Notes: a model not told the origin generated them from the letters alone. A stretch of 64,000 bases of DNA from an uncultured Clostridia bacterium (GCA_947630705.1 CANRIK010000018.1:247987-311986); one strand, 5' to 3'. Positions 23,576 through 32,645 are shown, counted from the first letter of the stretch. Numbers and translations are program-made.

Positions 23576-24778
23576 ATGCTGACTCTTGATAAAATATATC
23601 ATGCACAATATGTTCTTCGCGACGCATTGAGAGATGCCGACATAATTTTCTCTCATGCGCTTTCGACGGAACTCGGTTGCAATATCTATCTGAAACCCGA
23701 AAATCTGCAAAGAACCGGTTCGTTCAAGGTTCGCGGAGCTTACTATAAAATTTCACAGCTCTCCGAAGAAGAAAAGAAAAAAGGCGTTATTGCCTGTTCC
23801 GCCGGAAATCATGCGCAGGGCGTGGCTATCGCTTCCAAAAAATTCGGGATAAAAGCCAAGATTTGCATGCCAGACGGCGCGCCCATTTCCAAAGTCGAAG
23901 CCACAAAGGGCTACGGCGCGGAAGTCATTCTTGTTCCGGGCGTCTATGACGACGCGCATAATGAAGCGGAAAAATTGAAAGAAAAATACGGATATACATT
24001 TATCCACCCTTTTGACGACGAAGACGTTATTGCCGGTCAGGGCACAATAGGAATAGAAATAATTAATCAGCTTTCAAAAGTTGACGCAATAGTCGTACCA
24101 GTTGGCGGAGGCGGATTGATTGCCGGCGTTGCTTACGCCGTAAAATCTCTTAATCCAAAGATAAAAATCTACGGCGTTCAGGCTTCCGGCGCGCCGTCCA
24201 TGGTCAATTCTTTCCATGACGGAAAAATAGAGACTCTCCCCTCCGTTTCAACTATTGCCGACGGCATTGCCGTTAAATCGCCCGGCAGTCTCACTTTTGA
24301 ACTCTGCTCAAAATATGTTGACGATATAGTCTCCGTAACTGACGAACAGATTTCGACAGCCATTCTTGCTTTGATTGAAAAACAAAAAATGATAGCCGAG
24401 GGCGCAGGCGCCGTTTCTCTTGCCGCCGTAATGTTTAATAAGATACCCGATATTAAGGGCAAAAATGTATGTTGTCTTATTTCGGGAGGAAACATAGACG
24501 TTACCATATTGTCGCGCGTCATAAATCGCGGACTTTTAATGACAGGCAGATGCACCACTCTCACTCTCGAACTTGTAGACAGACCCGGGCAACTGAAAGA
24601 AGTATCGTCGATTATAGCGCAATGCGGAGGAAACGTAACCGGAGTTTTACATGAACGTTCAAACGAAGGCTCGGATATTAACGGCTGTTATCTCACGCTT
24701 AATATCGAAACGAGAAATTTCGAACACATTAAAACCATTAAAACCGAATTGACAAAACAAGGATTTAAACTTATTTAA
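23576..24778 (+). CDS. ilvA: Threonine ammonia-lyase (threonine deaminase)
   Basis: PLP enzyme converting threonine to 2-oxobutyrate and ammonia, through an enamine/imine released into solution. 400 residues: catalytic fold type II domain with Schiff-base Lys51 in TGSFKVRGAYYK, the phosphate loop VGGGGLIAG, and a C-terminal ACT domain (TLTLELVDRPGQLKEVSSII, from about residue 327). This is the short single-ACT form. It can serve isoleucine synthesis or threonine fermentation; no other ilv gene is nearby. The start lies after CAGGCGG. The ridA gene follows 10 bases later. Confidence 0.95.
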   Translation: MLTLDKIYHAQYVLRDALRDADIIFSHALSTELGCNIYLKPENLQRTGSFKVRGAYYKISQLSEEEKKKGVIACSAGNHAQGVAIASKKFGIKAKICMPDGAPISKVEATKGYGAEVILVPGVYDDAHNEAEKLKEKYGYTFIHPFDDEDVIAGQGTIGIEIINQLSKVDAIVVPVGGGGLIAGVAYAVKSLNPKIKIYGVQASGAPSMVNSFHDGKIETLPSVSTIADGIAVKSPGSLTFELCSKYVDDIVSVTDEQISTAILALIEKQKMIAEGAGAVSLAAVMFNKIPDIKGKNVCCLISGGNIDVTILSRVINRGLLMTGRCTTLTLELVDRPGQLKEVSSIIAQCGGNVTGVLHERSNEGSDINGCYLTLNIETRNFEHIKTIKTELTKQGFKLI

Positions 24779-24788
24779 AGGTGAAAAT

Positions 24789-25160
24789 ATGAAGACAGTA
24801 GAAACAAAAAATGCTCCGGCCGCAATCGGTCCCTACTCGCAGGCTAAAATAGTCGGCAATTATGTTTTTTGCTCCGGTCAGATTCCGGTAAATCCCGAAA
24901 CAGCGAAGATAGAGGGAAAAACAATTTCCGAACAAACCCATCAATCGTGTAAAAATGTAGCGGCTCTTTTAAAAGCTGCCGGAACTTCGATTGAAAAGGT
25001 CTTTAAAACTACCTGCTTCCTTGCGAACATAGCCGATTTCGCCGAATTCAACGCTGTTTACGAGCAATATTTCACGTCAAAGCCGGCAAGAAGCTGCGTT
25101 GCGGTCAAAGATATACCAAAAGGCGCTTTGGTTGAAATAGAAGTGATTGCCGAAATATAA
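24789..25160 (+). CDS. ridA: RidA family enamine/imine deaminase
   Basis: 123 residues, YjgF/YER057c/UK114 fold, normally a homotrimer. It hydrolyses the reactive 2-aminobutenoate and 2-aminoacrylate released by PLP dehydratases. AAIGPYSQAKIVGNYVFCSGQIPVNPET and the end PARSCVAVKDIPKGALVEIEVIA contain the conserved Arg that contacts the substrate carboxylate. The position 10 bases behind threonine deaminase matches its biochemical role exactly, so the two form a producer-detoxifier operon. Confidence 0.95.
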   Translation: MKTVETKNAPAAIGPYSQAKIVGNYVFCSGQIPVNPETAKIEGKTISEQTHQSCKNVAALLKAAGTSIEKVFKTTCFLANIADFAEFNAVYEQYFTSKPARSCVAVKDIPKGALVEIEVIAEI

Positions 25161-25184
25161 TTATAGACGGATAATGAAATTTTG

Positions 25185-25213
25185 TTGACTTATTAAGCGC
25201 TTACGGATATAAT
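25185..25213 (+). promoter_or_regulatory. Sigma-A promoter of the degV gene
   Basis: TTGACT (25185-25190), 17-base spacer, TATAAT (25208-25213). The palindrome TAAGCGCTTA lies in the spacer at 25194-25203. Confidence 0.7.
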
Positions 25214-25252
25214 TATAACGTTCCAAACAACATCAAGGAGAAATTTGCAAAC

Positions 25253-26125
25253 ATGAAAGTTGCAGTAATGACCGACAGCAATAGCGGTATTACCCAAAGC
25301 GAAGCCAAAGAACTCGGTATTTATGTCGTACCCATGCCCGTTCTCATTGACGGAGAAATTTTTTATGAAGATATTACTTTAAGTCAAGAGCAGTTTTATG
25401 AAAAGTTACTTGGCGATGTAAATATTTCCACATCACAACCAAATCCCATAGCCGTAGGCGACGTTTGGAGAAAATATCTGAATGAATATGACGGCATTGT
25501 TTATATTCCCATGTCGAGCGGACTTTCCGAGACATGCCATACATTAAAGCATCTTGCGGAATCGGAAGATGAATTCAAAGGAAAAGTTTACGTTGTAGAC
25601 AACCAACGCATTTCCGTCACCCAAAAGCAAAGCGTTTACGACGCCATAAAAATGGCTTCCGAAGGCAAGTCGGCCGAAGAAATTCACGATTGGCTCATGG
25701 ATACGAAAATGCAATCTTCAATCTATATAATGGTCGATACCCTCAAATACCTGAAAAAGGGCGGCAGACTCACACCGGCAGTCGCTATGATCGGTACTCT
25801 TTTGAAAATTAAACCGGTATTGCAAATTCAAGGCGAAAAACTCGACCAATACAAGAAAGTTAGAAAACTTATCGACGCAAAGAAAGAAATGATCAATGCG
25901 GTCAAGCACGATTTCGAAACGAGATTCAAACAGATTGTCGATTCCGGTAAAATGACCTGTTCAATCGCATATACAAAAAATCTCGAAGAAGCACAAAAAT
26001 TCAAAGAAGAACTTAAATCCGAATTTCCGAAAGTCGAGTTTACTTTCGTGGACCCCCTTTCGTTAAGCGTTTCCGTCCACATAGGTCCGGGAGCTTTGGC
26101 CGCCGCATGCGCAATAAAGTATTGA
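25253..26125 (+). CDS. DegV family fatty-acid-binding protein
   Basis: 290 residues with the two-domain DegV/EDD fold. VAVMTDSNSGIT at the N-terminus, ISTSQPNPIAV around residues 61-71, YIPMSSGLSETCHT and the lid region KYLKKGGRLTPA are the standard fatty-acid contacts. Such proteins (FakB in staphylococci) hand fatty acids to a kinase for phospholipid synthesis. No fakA is nearby. AAGGAG precedes the start; a terminator follows. Confidence 0.92.
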   Translation: MKVAVMTDSNSGITQSEAKELGIYVVPMPVLIDGEIFYEDITLSQEQFYEKLLGDVNISTSQPNPIAVGDVWRKYLNEYDGIVYIPMSSGLSETCHTLKHLAESEDEFKGKVYVVDNQRISVTQKQSVYDAIKMASEGKSAEEIHDWLMDTKMQSSIYIMVDTLKYLKKGGRLTPAVAMIGTLLKIKPVLQIQGEKLDQYKKVRKLIDAKKEMINAVKHDFETRFKQIVDSGKMTCSIAYTKNLEEAQKFKEELKSEFPKVEFTFVDPLSLSVSVHIGPGALAAACAIKY

Positions 26126-26142
26126 TTTCAATGTAAATTATG

Positions 26143-26168
26143 GAGAGGGTAAATACCCTCTCTTTTTT
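26143..26168 (+). terminator. Intrinsic terminator after the degV gene
   Basis: GAGAGGGT-AAAT-ACCCTCTC followed by a T run. Confidence 0.85.
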
Positions 26169-26227
26169 ATTAAATTTTATTCACGTCCAAATTATCTACA
26201 CGGAGCGTGGTTAATTCCTCTCCATTT

Positions 26228-27013
26228 TTATAATAATTTTTTGTAGCGCTTTACCGTAATATCGGCGCCGTTCTTGATCATTCCTATAACAAAACAACAC
26301 ATCATAAAGTAGCTCCACAGCAAAAATACAATGATAGAGGCAATCGCCCCATAGAGCTTTCCCGGCGACGCAAATTGCAGATATAAAGCAAAACCCAATA
26401 TGAATATGATCCATAGCACGGTGGTCAGCAAACTGCCCGTCAGGGCTTCGGAAATTTTCAATTTATACGGGCATGCAAATAAATTCAATAAAATTGCCGC
26501 AAAAAACGCATATACTGCAAAAAATACAAGAAGTATTGCATCTATTAAAACTTCGGGCATAAAACTTTGCAGTATCCATTTCAGCGTAAAAGAAAGCGAA
26601 GCTATAAACGCTATTAAAAATATAGTCAAAATAATAAGAACAGCCGAAATTATCCGGAGTTTCACCCCTCCCTTGGCCTTTATACTTCCGTAAACTATCT
26701 CTCCGCTTCTTCTCAAATGATAGAAAAAGTTAGTCGAAGAATACAGAGAAGTGAGAATGAGTATTATTCCGGAACCGCTTACCGCACTTTGGGCAGATTC
26801 TTCCAAATAGTTTATAAAAGGCGATATGCTTTCAAACAGCTTGTCCGGCAGGAGTTGTTCGACGTCTATACTTCCCAACAACAATGTTAGCCACAAAAGA
26901 AACGGCGCGATACTCATCAAAAAAAAGTATGCAAGCGTGCCGGCAATAGTCGAAAAGCGCTTATCTGTATAATATCTGAATGTTTTCAGAGCTCTGTTTA
27001 CGGCTTCCTTCAT
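26228..27013 (-). CDS. YihY/UPF0761-type membrane protein
   Basis: 261-residue inner-membrane protein of the YihY family (once called RNase BN, now thought not to be a nuclease). RYYTDKRFSTIAGTLAYFFLMSIAPFLLWL at the N-terminus is characteristic, followed by about five more hydrophobic segments, the last in GAIASIIVFLLWSYFMMCCFVIG. The frame extends to 27064, but that stretch overlaps the terminator of the upstream gene, so MKEAVNRAL at 27013 is chosen although its Shine-Dalgarno is weak. Function unknown. Confidence 0.82.
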   Translation of the reverse strand: MKEAVNRALKTFRYYTDKRFSTIAGTLAYFFLMSIAPFLLWLTLLLGSIDVEQLLPDKLFESISPFINYLEESAQSAVSGSGIILILTSLYSSTNFFYHLRRSGEIVYGSIKAKGGVKLRIISAVLIILTIFLIAFIASLSFTLKWILQSFMPEVLIDAILLVFFAVYAFFAAILLNLFACPYKLKISEALTGSLLTTVLWIIFILGFALYLQFASPGKLYGAIASIIVFLLWSYFMMCCFVIGMIKNGADITVKRYKKLL

Positions 27014-27041
27014 ATCATTATTTTCGGCAAAATTATTTAAC

Positions 27042-27073
27042 GTATACAAAAAGAGCGCCCACAAGGGCGCTCG
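27042..27073 (-). terminator. Terminator of the Cys-rich protein gene
   Basis: Minus strand: GAGCGCCC-TTGT-GGGCGCTC followed by TTTTT. Confidence 0.85.
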
Positions 27074-27084
27074 CTGATTTTTAA

Positions 27085-27381
27085 TCAGAAATTCCAGACA
27101 TTGCCGGAGTTGCAGGGATTATTCGAGTTACAACCGCAAGGATTGTTTCCGCAGGAATTGCTTCCGCATGAGTTGCAATTTAATGCATATTGTACTGCAT
27201 AATATTCGTCATAACATCCACACCCGTTGTTTATCCGATTTGCATTGTTAAAGCCCCTGCCGTTGTTCCCGTTGTTACAGCCGCAACCGCAATTCGACTG
27301 ACGCCCACAACTGCAATTTGACTGACGGCCGAAAAGCAGGTTCAATAATCCTGTGCAGCCCCCGTTACAGTTATTACACAT
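27085..27381 (-). CDS. Cysteine/asparagine/glycine-rich small protein
   Basis: 98 residues with 16 Cys and very many Asn and Gly. It starts MCNNCNGGCTG, contains a tandem GRQSNC-SC / GRQSNC-GCGC repeat (about residues 18-33), and ends GNVWNF. The composition resembles spore-coat or exosporium structural proteins and Cys-rich shell proteins; no enzymatic motif and no signal peptide are seen. The leader (27382-27480) includes a small hairpin, and AAAGGAA lies near the ATG. A dedicated terminator and its own leader argue for a real gene. Metal binding or disulfide cross-linking is conjecture. Confidence 0.65.
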   Translation of the reverse strand: MCNNCNGGCTGLLNLLFGRQSNCSCGRQSNCGCGCNNGNNGRGFNNANRINNGCGCYDEYYAVQYALNCNSCGSNSCGNNPCGCNSNNPCNSGNVWNF

Positions 27382-27448
27382 TTGTACATAATTCCTTTAT
27401 CGTATGTCGGGCAAAGGTTTTCCCCCTTGCCTATACTCTATAATATGA

Positions 27449-27483
27449 ACGGCGGAGACGAAATGTTTCGTCTCCGCCGTTTA
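27449..27483. terminator. Hairpin downstream of the rubrerythrin gene
   Basis: AACGGCGGAGACGAAA and TTTCGTCTCCGCCGTT form a perfect 16-bp stem. It lies 3' of the minus-strand rubrerythrin gene; the T run is short. Confidence 0.6.
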
Positions 27484-27540
27484 ACTTTAAATTTATAGTG
27501 CCCTTGAAAATAATACAGTAAGCGCTTATTGTTTTATAAT

Positions 27541-28074
27541 TTATTTACCGAAATATCTTTTTAAAAGACCGGCAAAGCCTGCGCCGTGACGGGCTTCGTC
27601 TTTTGCCATTTCATGAACGGTATCGTGAATAGCGTCGTATCCGAGCTGCTTTGCACGCTTTGCTATTGCCAACTTACCCTCGCAAGCTCCGGCCTCGGCA
27701 GCCGCACGAAGTTCGAGATTTTTCTTTGTGGAGGGAGTAACAACTTCTCCAAGAAGTTCGGCAAATTTTGCCGCATGCTCTGCTTCTTCATATGCGTAGC
27801 GTTTGAAAGCCTCCGCAACTTCGGGATAGCCTTCGCGTTCTGCCGCTCTCGACATTGCAAGATACATGCCGACCTCGGTGCATTCGCCGTTAAAGTGAGC
27901 GCGAAGACCTTCCATTATTTCTTCGTCTTCAACCACGCCGTCGCCTATTACATGTTCGCAGGCATATGTGGGTTTCGTATCCTCGGATATGGGCTCGAAT
28001 TTTTTGGCCTTGCATACGGGGCACACTTCAACGTCGTCTTCTACGATTTCACCGCAAACAACACATCTTTTCAT
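27541..28074 (-). CDS. Reverse rubrerythrin (rubredoxin domain first)
   Basis: 177 residues. The rubredoxin-like domain comes first (CVVC and CPVC, Cys 4, 7, 18, 21), then the ferritin-like di-iron domain: [47 protein letters not shown]. In classical rubrerythrins the order is the opposite; this layout matches the clostridial reverse rubrerythrins, which act as NADH-linked peroxidases in the oxygen-stress response. A sigma-A promoter lies at 28114-28142. It is monocistronic. Confidence 0.93.
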   Translation of the reverse strand: MKRCVVCGEIVEDDVEVCPVCKAKKFEPISEDTKPTYACEHVIGDGVVEDEEIMEGLRAHFNGECTEVGMYLAMSRAAEREGYPEVAEAFKRYAYEEAEHAAKFAELLGEVVTPSTKKNLELRAAAEAGACEGKLAIAKRAKQLGYDAIHDTVHEMAKDEARHGAGFAGLLKRYFGK

Positions 28075-28113
28075 TTTTTTACACTCCTGAAAATTAATTT
28101 TTATATTGATAAA

Positions 28114-28142
28114 ATTATATCATAACAATGTTTGATTAGCAA
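28114..28142 (-). promoter_or_regulatory. Sigma-A promoter of the rubrerythrin gene
   Basis: Minus strand TTGCTA (28137-28142), 17-base spacer, TATAAT (28114-28119). AGGAGTG precedes the ATG. Confidence 0.7.
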
Positions 28143-28163
28143 CAGAAATTTTAATTTTTTATG

Positions 28164-28811
28164 TCACTCTTCTAAAATTATTTCGGCCAATTCATCATAG
28201 CTGTTTACAAAAATTCTGCCGCCCACTCTTTCGAGTTGTTCTCTCGACCTGAAACCCCAAAGCACGGATATACACTTTAAACCGGCAGCAGCCGCAGTCC
28301 TTATATCCGCCTCTCCGTCGCCGACGAAAACACACTCTTCTTTTTTTGCGTCCAAATTATTCAAAATTGCCAAAGTAGAAGTAGGATTGGGCTTCAAAGG
28401 GTATTGTTCTGTCTGACCAAGTACTTCGCAAAATCCAAATTTCGCCAAAAATTTGTCGTAAACATGGACAGTTGCGCTTTGCGGCTTGTTTGTAAGCAAT
28501 GCAAGTTTAATGCCGACATTCTTAAATAAATTGAGAGCTTTCTCCTCTCCCTTATAAAGCGTGGACAGCTCGTTTCGGGAATTTGAATATCTTTCGGAAA
28601 AATCTTCGTAAACTTTACAGACCATTTCGCCGTCTGCACCGACAGCTCTTTCAACCAGCTTCTTCGCGCCGTCGCCGACAAATTTGACGGTATCTTCCAA
28701 ACTCAATTCTTTGAGCCCGAATTTTTTAAGACTGCCGTTGAGCGCAAATTGAATATCGCGAGAAGTATCTACAAGAGTCCCGTCAAGATCAAAAATAATT
28801 GCTTTAACCAT
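28164..28811 (-). CDS. HAD-superfamily hydrolase, phosphoglycolate phosphatase-like
   Basis: 215 residues. Motif I is FDLDGTLVDTS (nucleophile Asp8, acid Asp10), motif II lies in LLTNKPQS, and motif IV is FVGDGEADIRTA. The helical cap between residues 15 and 85 is the Gph/PGMB type. Small phosphomonoesters are hydrolysed; phosphoglycolate from DNA repair is the usual guess. It starts 4 bases after argS, so it is cotranscribed with it. Confidence 0.88.
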   Translation of the reverse strand: MVKAIIFDLDGTLVDTSRDIQFALNGSLKKFGLKELSLEDTVKFVGDGAKKLVERAVGADGEMVCKVYEDFSERYSNSRNELSTLYKGEEKALNLFKNVGIKLALLTNKPQSATVHVYDKFLAKFGFCEVLGQTEQYPLKPNPTSTLAILNNLDAKKEECVFVGDGEADIRTAAAAGLKCISVLWGFRSREQLERVGGRIFVNSYDELAEIILEE

Positions 28812-28815
28812 ATTA

Positions 28816-30495
28816 CTACATTTTTTCGGGCGTACCTATGCCCAATAGAGCAAGTGCGTTTTGCAATACGTACAAAGTCGCTTTTGTAAGACAAAGACGG
28901 AAATTCTTCGCGTCTCCCTCCGCCGTAAGTATTTTACATTCAATATAAAATTTATTGAACTTTTGCGCAAGTTCCACAGCATATCGCGCTACGTATGAGG
29001 GCTCGTATTTCACAGACGCGTCAAGGACGGTTTCGGGGAAAGAAGCCAAAGTCTTGATGACCTCTGCCTCCTCAATGTTCGGCTCGTAGCCGTCGGGAAG
29101 AGATACGACTTCATCGCATTTTGATAGCACAGAATTTGCCCTCGCGCATGTGTACTGCACATACACGCTCGTCTCGCCATCAAAAGACAAAACTTTATCG
29201 TATGAAAATGTTATATCCTTTATTTTGTTATTATAAAGCGCTCCGAATATCACCGCTCCCAAGCCTACTGTGTTTGCAGTTGCTTCCTTGTCCGGCAAAT
29301 CGGGATTCTTTTCATTTATGATTGCATATGCCTTTTCGACGCATTTTTTTATGACGTCTTCCAGCCATACCACTTTACCCTTACGCGTAGACATTGCGCC
29401 GTCTTCAAGAGAAACCATGCCGTAGGCAACGTGAACGAGGTCCTTTGCCCACTCCTTCCCCATAAGTTCCAACACTTTAAACACCTGCTTGAAATGCAGA
29501 TTTTGTTGATATGCAACGACATAAAGGCATTTATAAAAATCGTAAGTCTTTTTACGATAACATGCCGCCGCAAGGTCGCGAGTCGCGTACAGTGAAGCCC
29601 CGTCGGAACGCAAAATCAAACACGGCGGCATATCGTACGCTTCCAAATCGACAATCTGCGCACCTTCGCTCTCTACGAGAAGATTTTTCTCTTTGAGTTC
29701 GTCAATCACGGGCTGCATTTTATCCGTATAAAAGCGCTCACCGGCATAACTATCGAAGGTAATGTTCAATTTTTTATAAATTTCCTTTACATAATCCAAT
29801 GTAAGCTCTTTAAACCATTCAAACAACTCATTGGCCTCTTTATCACCGCTCTCTATGAGCCGGAAATACTCTCTCGCTTCACTCTCCATTGCCTCATCGG
29901 CTTCGTTGTTGAAACGCACATACAAATCGTTTATGGCGTGAATACCGCCTTTTTGCACTTCTTCTCTGTCGCCCCACCGCTTATATGCGCAAATAAGTTT
30001 TCCGAACTGCGTACCGTAATCGCCCAAATGATTTATTCCGACTACGTTATAACCGAGAAATTTATATATTTTATAAAGCGCACCGCCAATGACCGTAGTT
30101 GAAAGGTGACCTATATGAAAGGGCTTGGCGATATTTACCGACGAATAATCAATACAAATAGTCTTACCGGAACCTATGTCCGACGAACCATATCGCTCCC
30201 CATCAATTAAAATTTTATCAAGAACGGCTTTGGCGAGTCCCGTCTTATTTATTTTAAAATTCAAATAACCGTTGACAGCGGAAACTTCGCTGATTACGTT
30301 GTCTGTCGGAAATGCGTTTTTGAGTTCTTCCGCAATCAGTACGGGAGATTTACGCAAAACTTTTGTGAATCTGAAACAAGGCAACGCATAGTCGCCCATT
30401 TCGGAATTCGGAGGCAACGCTATCAAGTCGGCTATTTCCTCCTCCGATACGCTGTCGATTTTTATTTTCTGCGCAATGTAATGTTTATAATCCAT
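28816..30495 (-). CDS. argS: Arginyl-tRNA synthetase
   Basis: Class I synthetase charging tRNA-Arg. 559 residues, standard length. The Arg-specific N-terminal domain (residues 1-100), the HIGH motif as FHIGHLSTTV (about 133-142), the KMSKS counterpart as MSTRKGKVV, and the C-terminal DALR anticodon domain (YVQYTCARANSVL...LLGIGTPEKM) are all present. The chain ends GTPEKM, close to the family standard LGV.APE.M. It precedes the HAD gene by 4 bases. Confidence 0.97.
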   Translation of the reverse strand: MDYKHYIAQKIKIDSVSEEEIADLIALPPNSEMGDYALPCFRFTKVLRKSPVLIAEELKNAFPTDNVISEVSAVNGYLNFKINKTGLAKAVLDKILIDGERYGSSDIGSGKTICIDYSSVNIAKPFHIGHLSTTVIGGALYKIYKFLGYNVVGINHLGDYGTQFGKLICAYKRWGDREEVQKGGIHAINDLYVRFNNEADEAMESEAREYFRLIESGDKEANELFEWFKELTLDYVKEIYKKLNITFDSYAGERFYTDKMQPVIDELKEKNLLVESEGAQIVDLEAYDMPPCLILRSDGASLYATRDLAAACYRKKTYDFYKCLYVVAYQQNLHFKQVFKVLELMGKEWAKDLVHVAYGMVSLEDGAMSTRKGKVVWLEDVIKKCVEKAYAIINEKNPDLPDKEATANTVGLGAVIFGALYNNKIKDITFSYDKVLSFDGETSVYVQYTCARANSVLSKCDEVVSLPDGYEPNIEEAEVIKTLASFPETVLDASVKYEPSYVARYAVELAQKFNKFYIECKILTAEGDAKNFRLCLTKATLYVLQNALALLGIGTPEKM

Positions 30496-30567
30496 ACTTT
30501 TAGTCCTTATTTTGATAATATTTTAACACAACCATAAATTTTTGGCAATCAACCGCCGCTATTCGTT

Positions 30568-30596
30568 TTGATTTTTCGGATATTTTATATTATAAT
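30568..30596 (+). promoter_or_regulatory. Sigma-A promoter of ychF
   Basis: TTGATT (30568-30573), 17-base spacer, TATAAT (30591-30596). Confidence 0.7.
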
Positions 30597-30628
30597 TTGA
30601 TAAAGACATTTTTTAAGGATGATATTTT

Positions 30629-31729
30629 ATGAAATTAGGTGTCGTCGGACTCCCCAATGTCGGTAAGTCCACCTTATTCAACGCCATAACTCATGCAGGG
30701 GCAGAAGCCGCAAATTATCCGTTCTGTACAATCGAACCGAACGTCGGAGTGGTTGCCGTTCCGGACGAGCGTCTCGATTTGCTGTCAAAATTATACAACA
30801 GCCAAAAAGTTACTCCCGCCATTGTAGAGTTTGTTGATATTGCCGGACTTGTAAAAGGCGCTTCAAAGGGCGAAGGTTTGGGAAATAAATTCCTCTCTCA
30901 TATACGTGAGTGTGACGCTATCGTGCATGTTGTCCGCTGTTTTGAGGACGAAAACATTACTCATGTCAACAATAAAATCGACCCCGTAGAAGACATAAAA
31001 ACTATAACTTTGGAGCTCATTCTTGCCGACATAGAAGCAATTAACAAGCGTCAGGACAGAATAAGAAACGTGGCGAGAGGCGGCTCCAACAAAGAAGCCG
31101 CAACAGAGTATGCTTTTTTGGAAAAACTTGAAAAATTTTTAAGCGAAGAAAAACCAGCAAGACTCTTCGAATGTTCCGAAGATGAAAAACCTTTGCTTGA
31201 CAATCTGTTTCTTCTTACGGCAAAACCCGTAATTTATGCGGCAAATATTTCCGAACTCGATATGGGCAAGCCCGAAAACGATATTCCCTTTGTAGCCGCA
31301 GTAAAAAAATATGCCGCCGAAGAAGGCAGCGAAGTTCTCGTAATATGCGCCAAAACCGAAGAAGAACTTTCACAGATGTCCGCAGACGACTGCCGCATGT
31401 TCCTTGAAGAATTGGGACTTGAAGAGAGCGGTTTAAATCGTTTGATAAAAAAGAGCTATGCGCTTTTGGGACTTATTTCCTTCCTTACCGCCGGAGAAAA
31501 AGAGACTCGCGCGTGGACTATCGTCAAAGGAACGAAGGCTCCTCAGGCCGCAGGTAAAATTCATACCGATTTCGAGAAAGGATTTATACGAGCGGAAATA
31601 TGCGATTATAAAACTCTTTTGGAATGCGGAGGACTTGTGGGTGCGCGTGAAAAAGGCAAAGTCCGTTCGGAGGGGAAAGATTACGTTATAAAAGACGGCG
31701 ACGTAGTTCTCTTCCGCTTTAACGTATAA
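30629..31729 (+). CDS. ychF: Redox-sensitive ATPase/GTPase YchF (OLA1 family)
   Basis: 366-residue Obg-related P-loop protein, ribosome-associated. G1 is GLPNVGKST (residues 7-15), the switch I region NYPFCTIEPN, G3 is DIAGLVKGASKGEGLGNKF, and the C-terminal TGS domain reads ETRAWTIVKGTKAPQAAGKIHTDFEKGF. YchF prefers ATP over GTP because its G4 motif departs from NKxD (here NISE). Length and ending VIKDGDVVLFRFNV are exactly standard. It is monocistronic. Confidence 0.97.
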   Translation: MKLGVVGLPNVGKSTLFNAITHAGAEAANYPFCTIEPNVGVVAVPDERLDLLSKLYNSQKVTPAIVEFVDIAGLVKGASKGEGLGNKFLSHIRECDAIVHVVRCFEDENITHVNNKIDPVEDIKTITLELILADIEAINKRQDRIRNVARGGSNKEAATEYAFLEKLEKFLSEEKPARLFECSEDEKPLLDNLFLLTAKPVIYAANISELDMGKPENDIPFVAAVKKYAAEEGSEVLVICAKTEEELSQMSADDCRMFLEELGLEESGLNRLIKKSYALLGLISFLTAGEKETRAWTIVKGTKAPQAAGKIHTDFEKGFIRAEICDYKTLLECGGLVGAREKGKVRSEGKDYVIKDGDVVLFRFNV

Positions 31730-31766
31730 AACGTTTCAACGTACAAAATAATCTATTAAAAATTCG

Positions 31767-31806
31767 CGGCGGAGCGCTTGAAAATCAACGCTCCGCCGTA
31801 TTTTTA
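31767..31806. terminator. Bidirectional terminator
   Basis: CGGCGGAGCG and CGCTCCGCCG stem with a 12-base loop and a T run, between convergent ychF and the flavoprotein gene. Confidence 0.8.
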
Positions 31807-32436
31807 TTAAATCTGTTTTATAAAATTTGTCTTTTCTTTGGGAATATCTACGGGTTTTTCAAGCTCCGTACCCTTTGCGCTTTCAAGCAATTTGAGAAGC
31901 CATGCCATATTGCTTGCTATTGCGCGCATAATCGATATACCCTCTTTATCCTGATAAACCTCTTCGGCCGAAGAACCGTGCACCATATTCCAATATGTTG
32001 ACGGAACCTGAATCATATTGTTGATTCCTATGTATTTATTGAGAACGTCGTACGACGCCGTTGTGCCGGCACGACGTGCGGAAACAATGCTTGCCGCAGG
32101 TTTTAACTTCATATATCCGCCGAAAGCCATAAAAAGTCTGTCGAGCGTCGATATCGTTGCGCCATTGGGCGATGCATAGTGGACGGGCGCGCCGAACACA
32201 TAGCCGTCGGCAACTTTAATTTTCTCCCCTATTGTATTTATTGGATCATCGGAATAAACGCATCTGCCGAGTTTTCGGCAACCGCCGCACCCGACGCAAC
32301 CGCGTATAGGTCCGTTCCCGATCCACACTAATTCGGTTTCTATCCCCCGCGAGTTCAATTCCCTTTCAATTACAGTCAACGCCGTATATGTACAGCCTCG
32401 GCTGTTCGGACTGCCGTTTAAAAGCAAAACTTTCAT
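31807..32436 (-). CDS. Iron-sulfur flavoprotein (Isf-like NADPH/ferredoxin FMN reductase fold)
   Basis: 209 residues. A flavodoxin-like fold binds FMN through GSPNSRGCTYTAL (residues 8-20). The compact cluster Cys47, 50, 53, 59 (CVGCGGCRKLGRC) matches the CX2CX2CX4-7C 4Fe-4S motif of Isf proteins, which pass electrons from ferredoxin, often to oxygen or peroxide, in anaerobes. GAPVHYASPNGA is the second FMN loop. The start at 32436 has GGAG 7 bases upstream; the longer frame is rejected. The physiological acceptor is unknown. Confidence 0.87.
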   Translation of the reverse strand: MKVLLLNGSPNSRGCTYTALTVIERELNSRGIETELVWIGNGPIRGCVGCGGCRKLGRCVYSDDPINTIGEKIKVADGYVFGAPVHYASPNGATISTLDRLFMAFGGYMKLKPAASIVSARRAGTTASYDVLNKYIGINNMIQVPSTYWNMVHGSSAEEVYQDKEGISIMRAIASNMAWLLKLLESAKGTELEKPVDIPKEKTNFIKQI

Positions 32437-32591
32437 ACAAATCTCCATGATTTTAATATCAAAAGACAAGATTGGCGAAAATTTCTTCCGCCAATCCCAC
32501 TTTTTCCCCTATTGTTTCACAGCTTTTCCGCCGTTTAAATAGTACTCTTTCGAGTTATTGGAATATACCATTATTTTGTCCGTTTGTCAAG

Positions 32592-32632
32592 AAAAAAAGC
32601 GCATTTTTGTGCAACCTGCACAAAAATGCGCC
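32592..32632 (-). terminator. Terminator ending the dgt-dnaG-rpoD operon
   Basis: Minus strand GCGCATTTTTGTGC pairs perfectly with GCACAAAAATGCGC and is followed by seven T residues. Confidence 0.9.
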
Positions 32633-32645
32633 TCTTTAAACACAA

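Noticed and set aside
27085..27381. Cys-rich protein as a radical SAM peptide substrate
   Set aside because: No radical SAM gene is nearby, and the length and Asn/Gly composition look structural.
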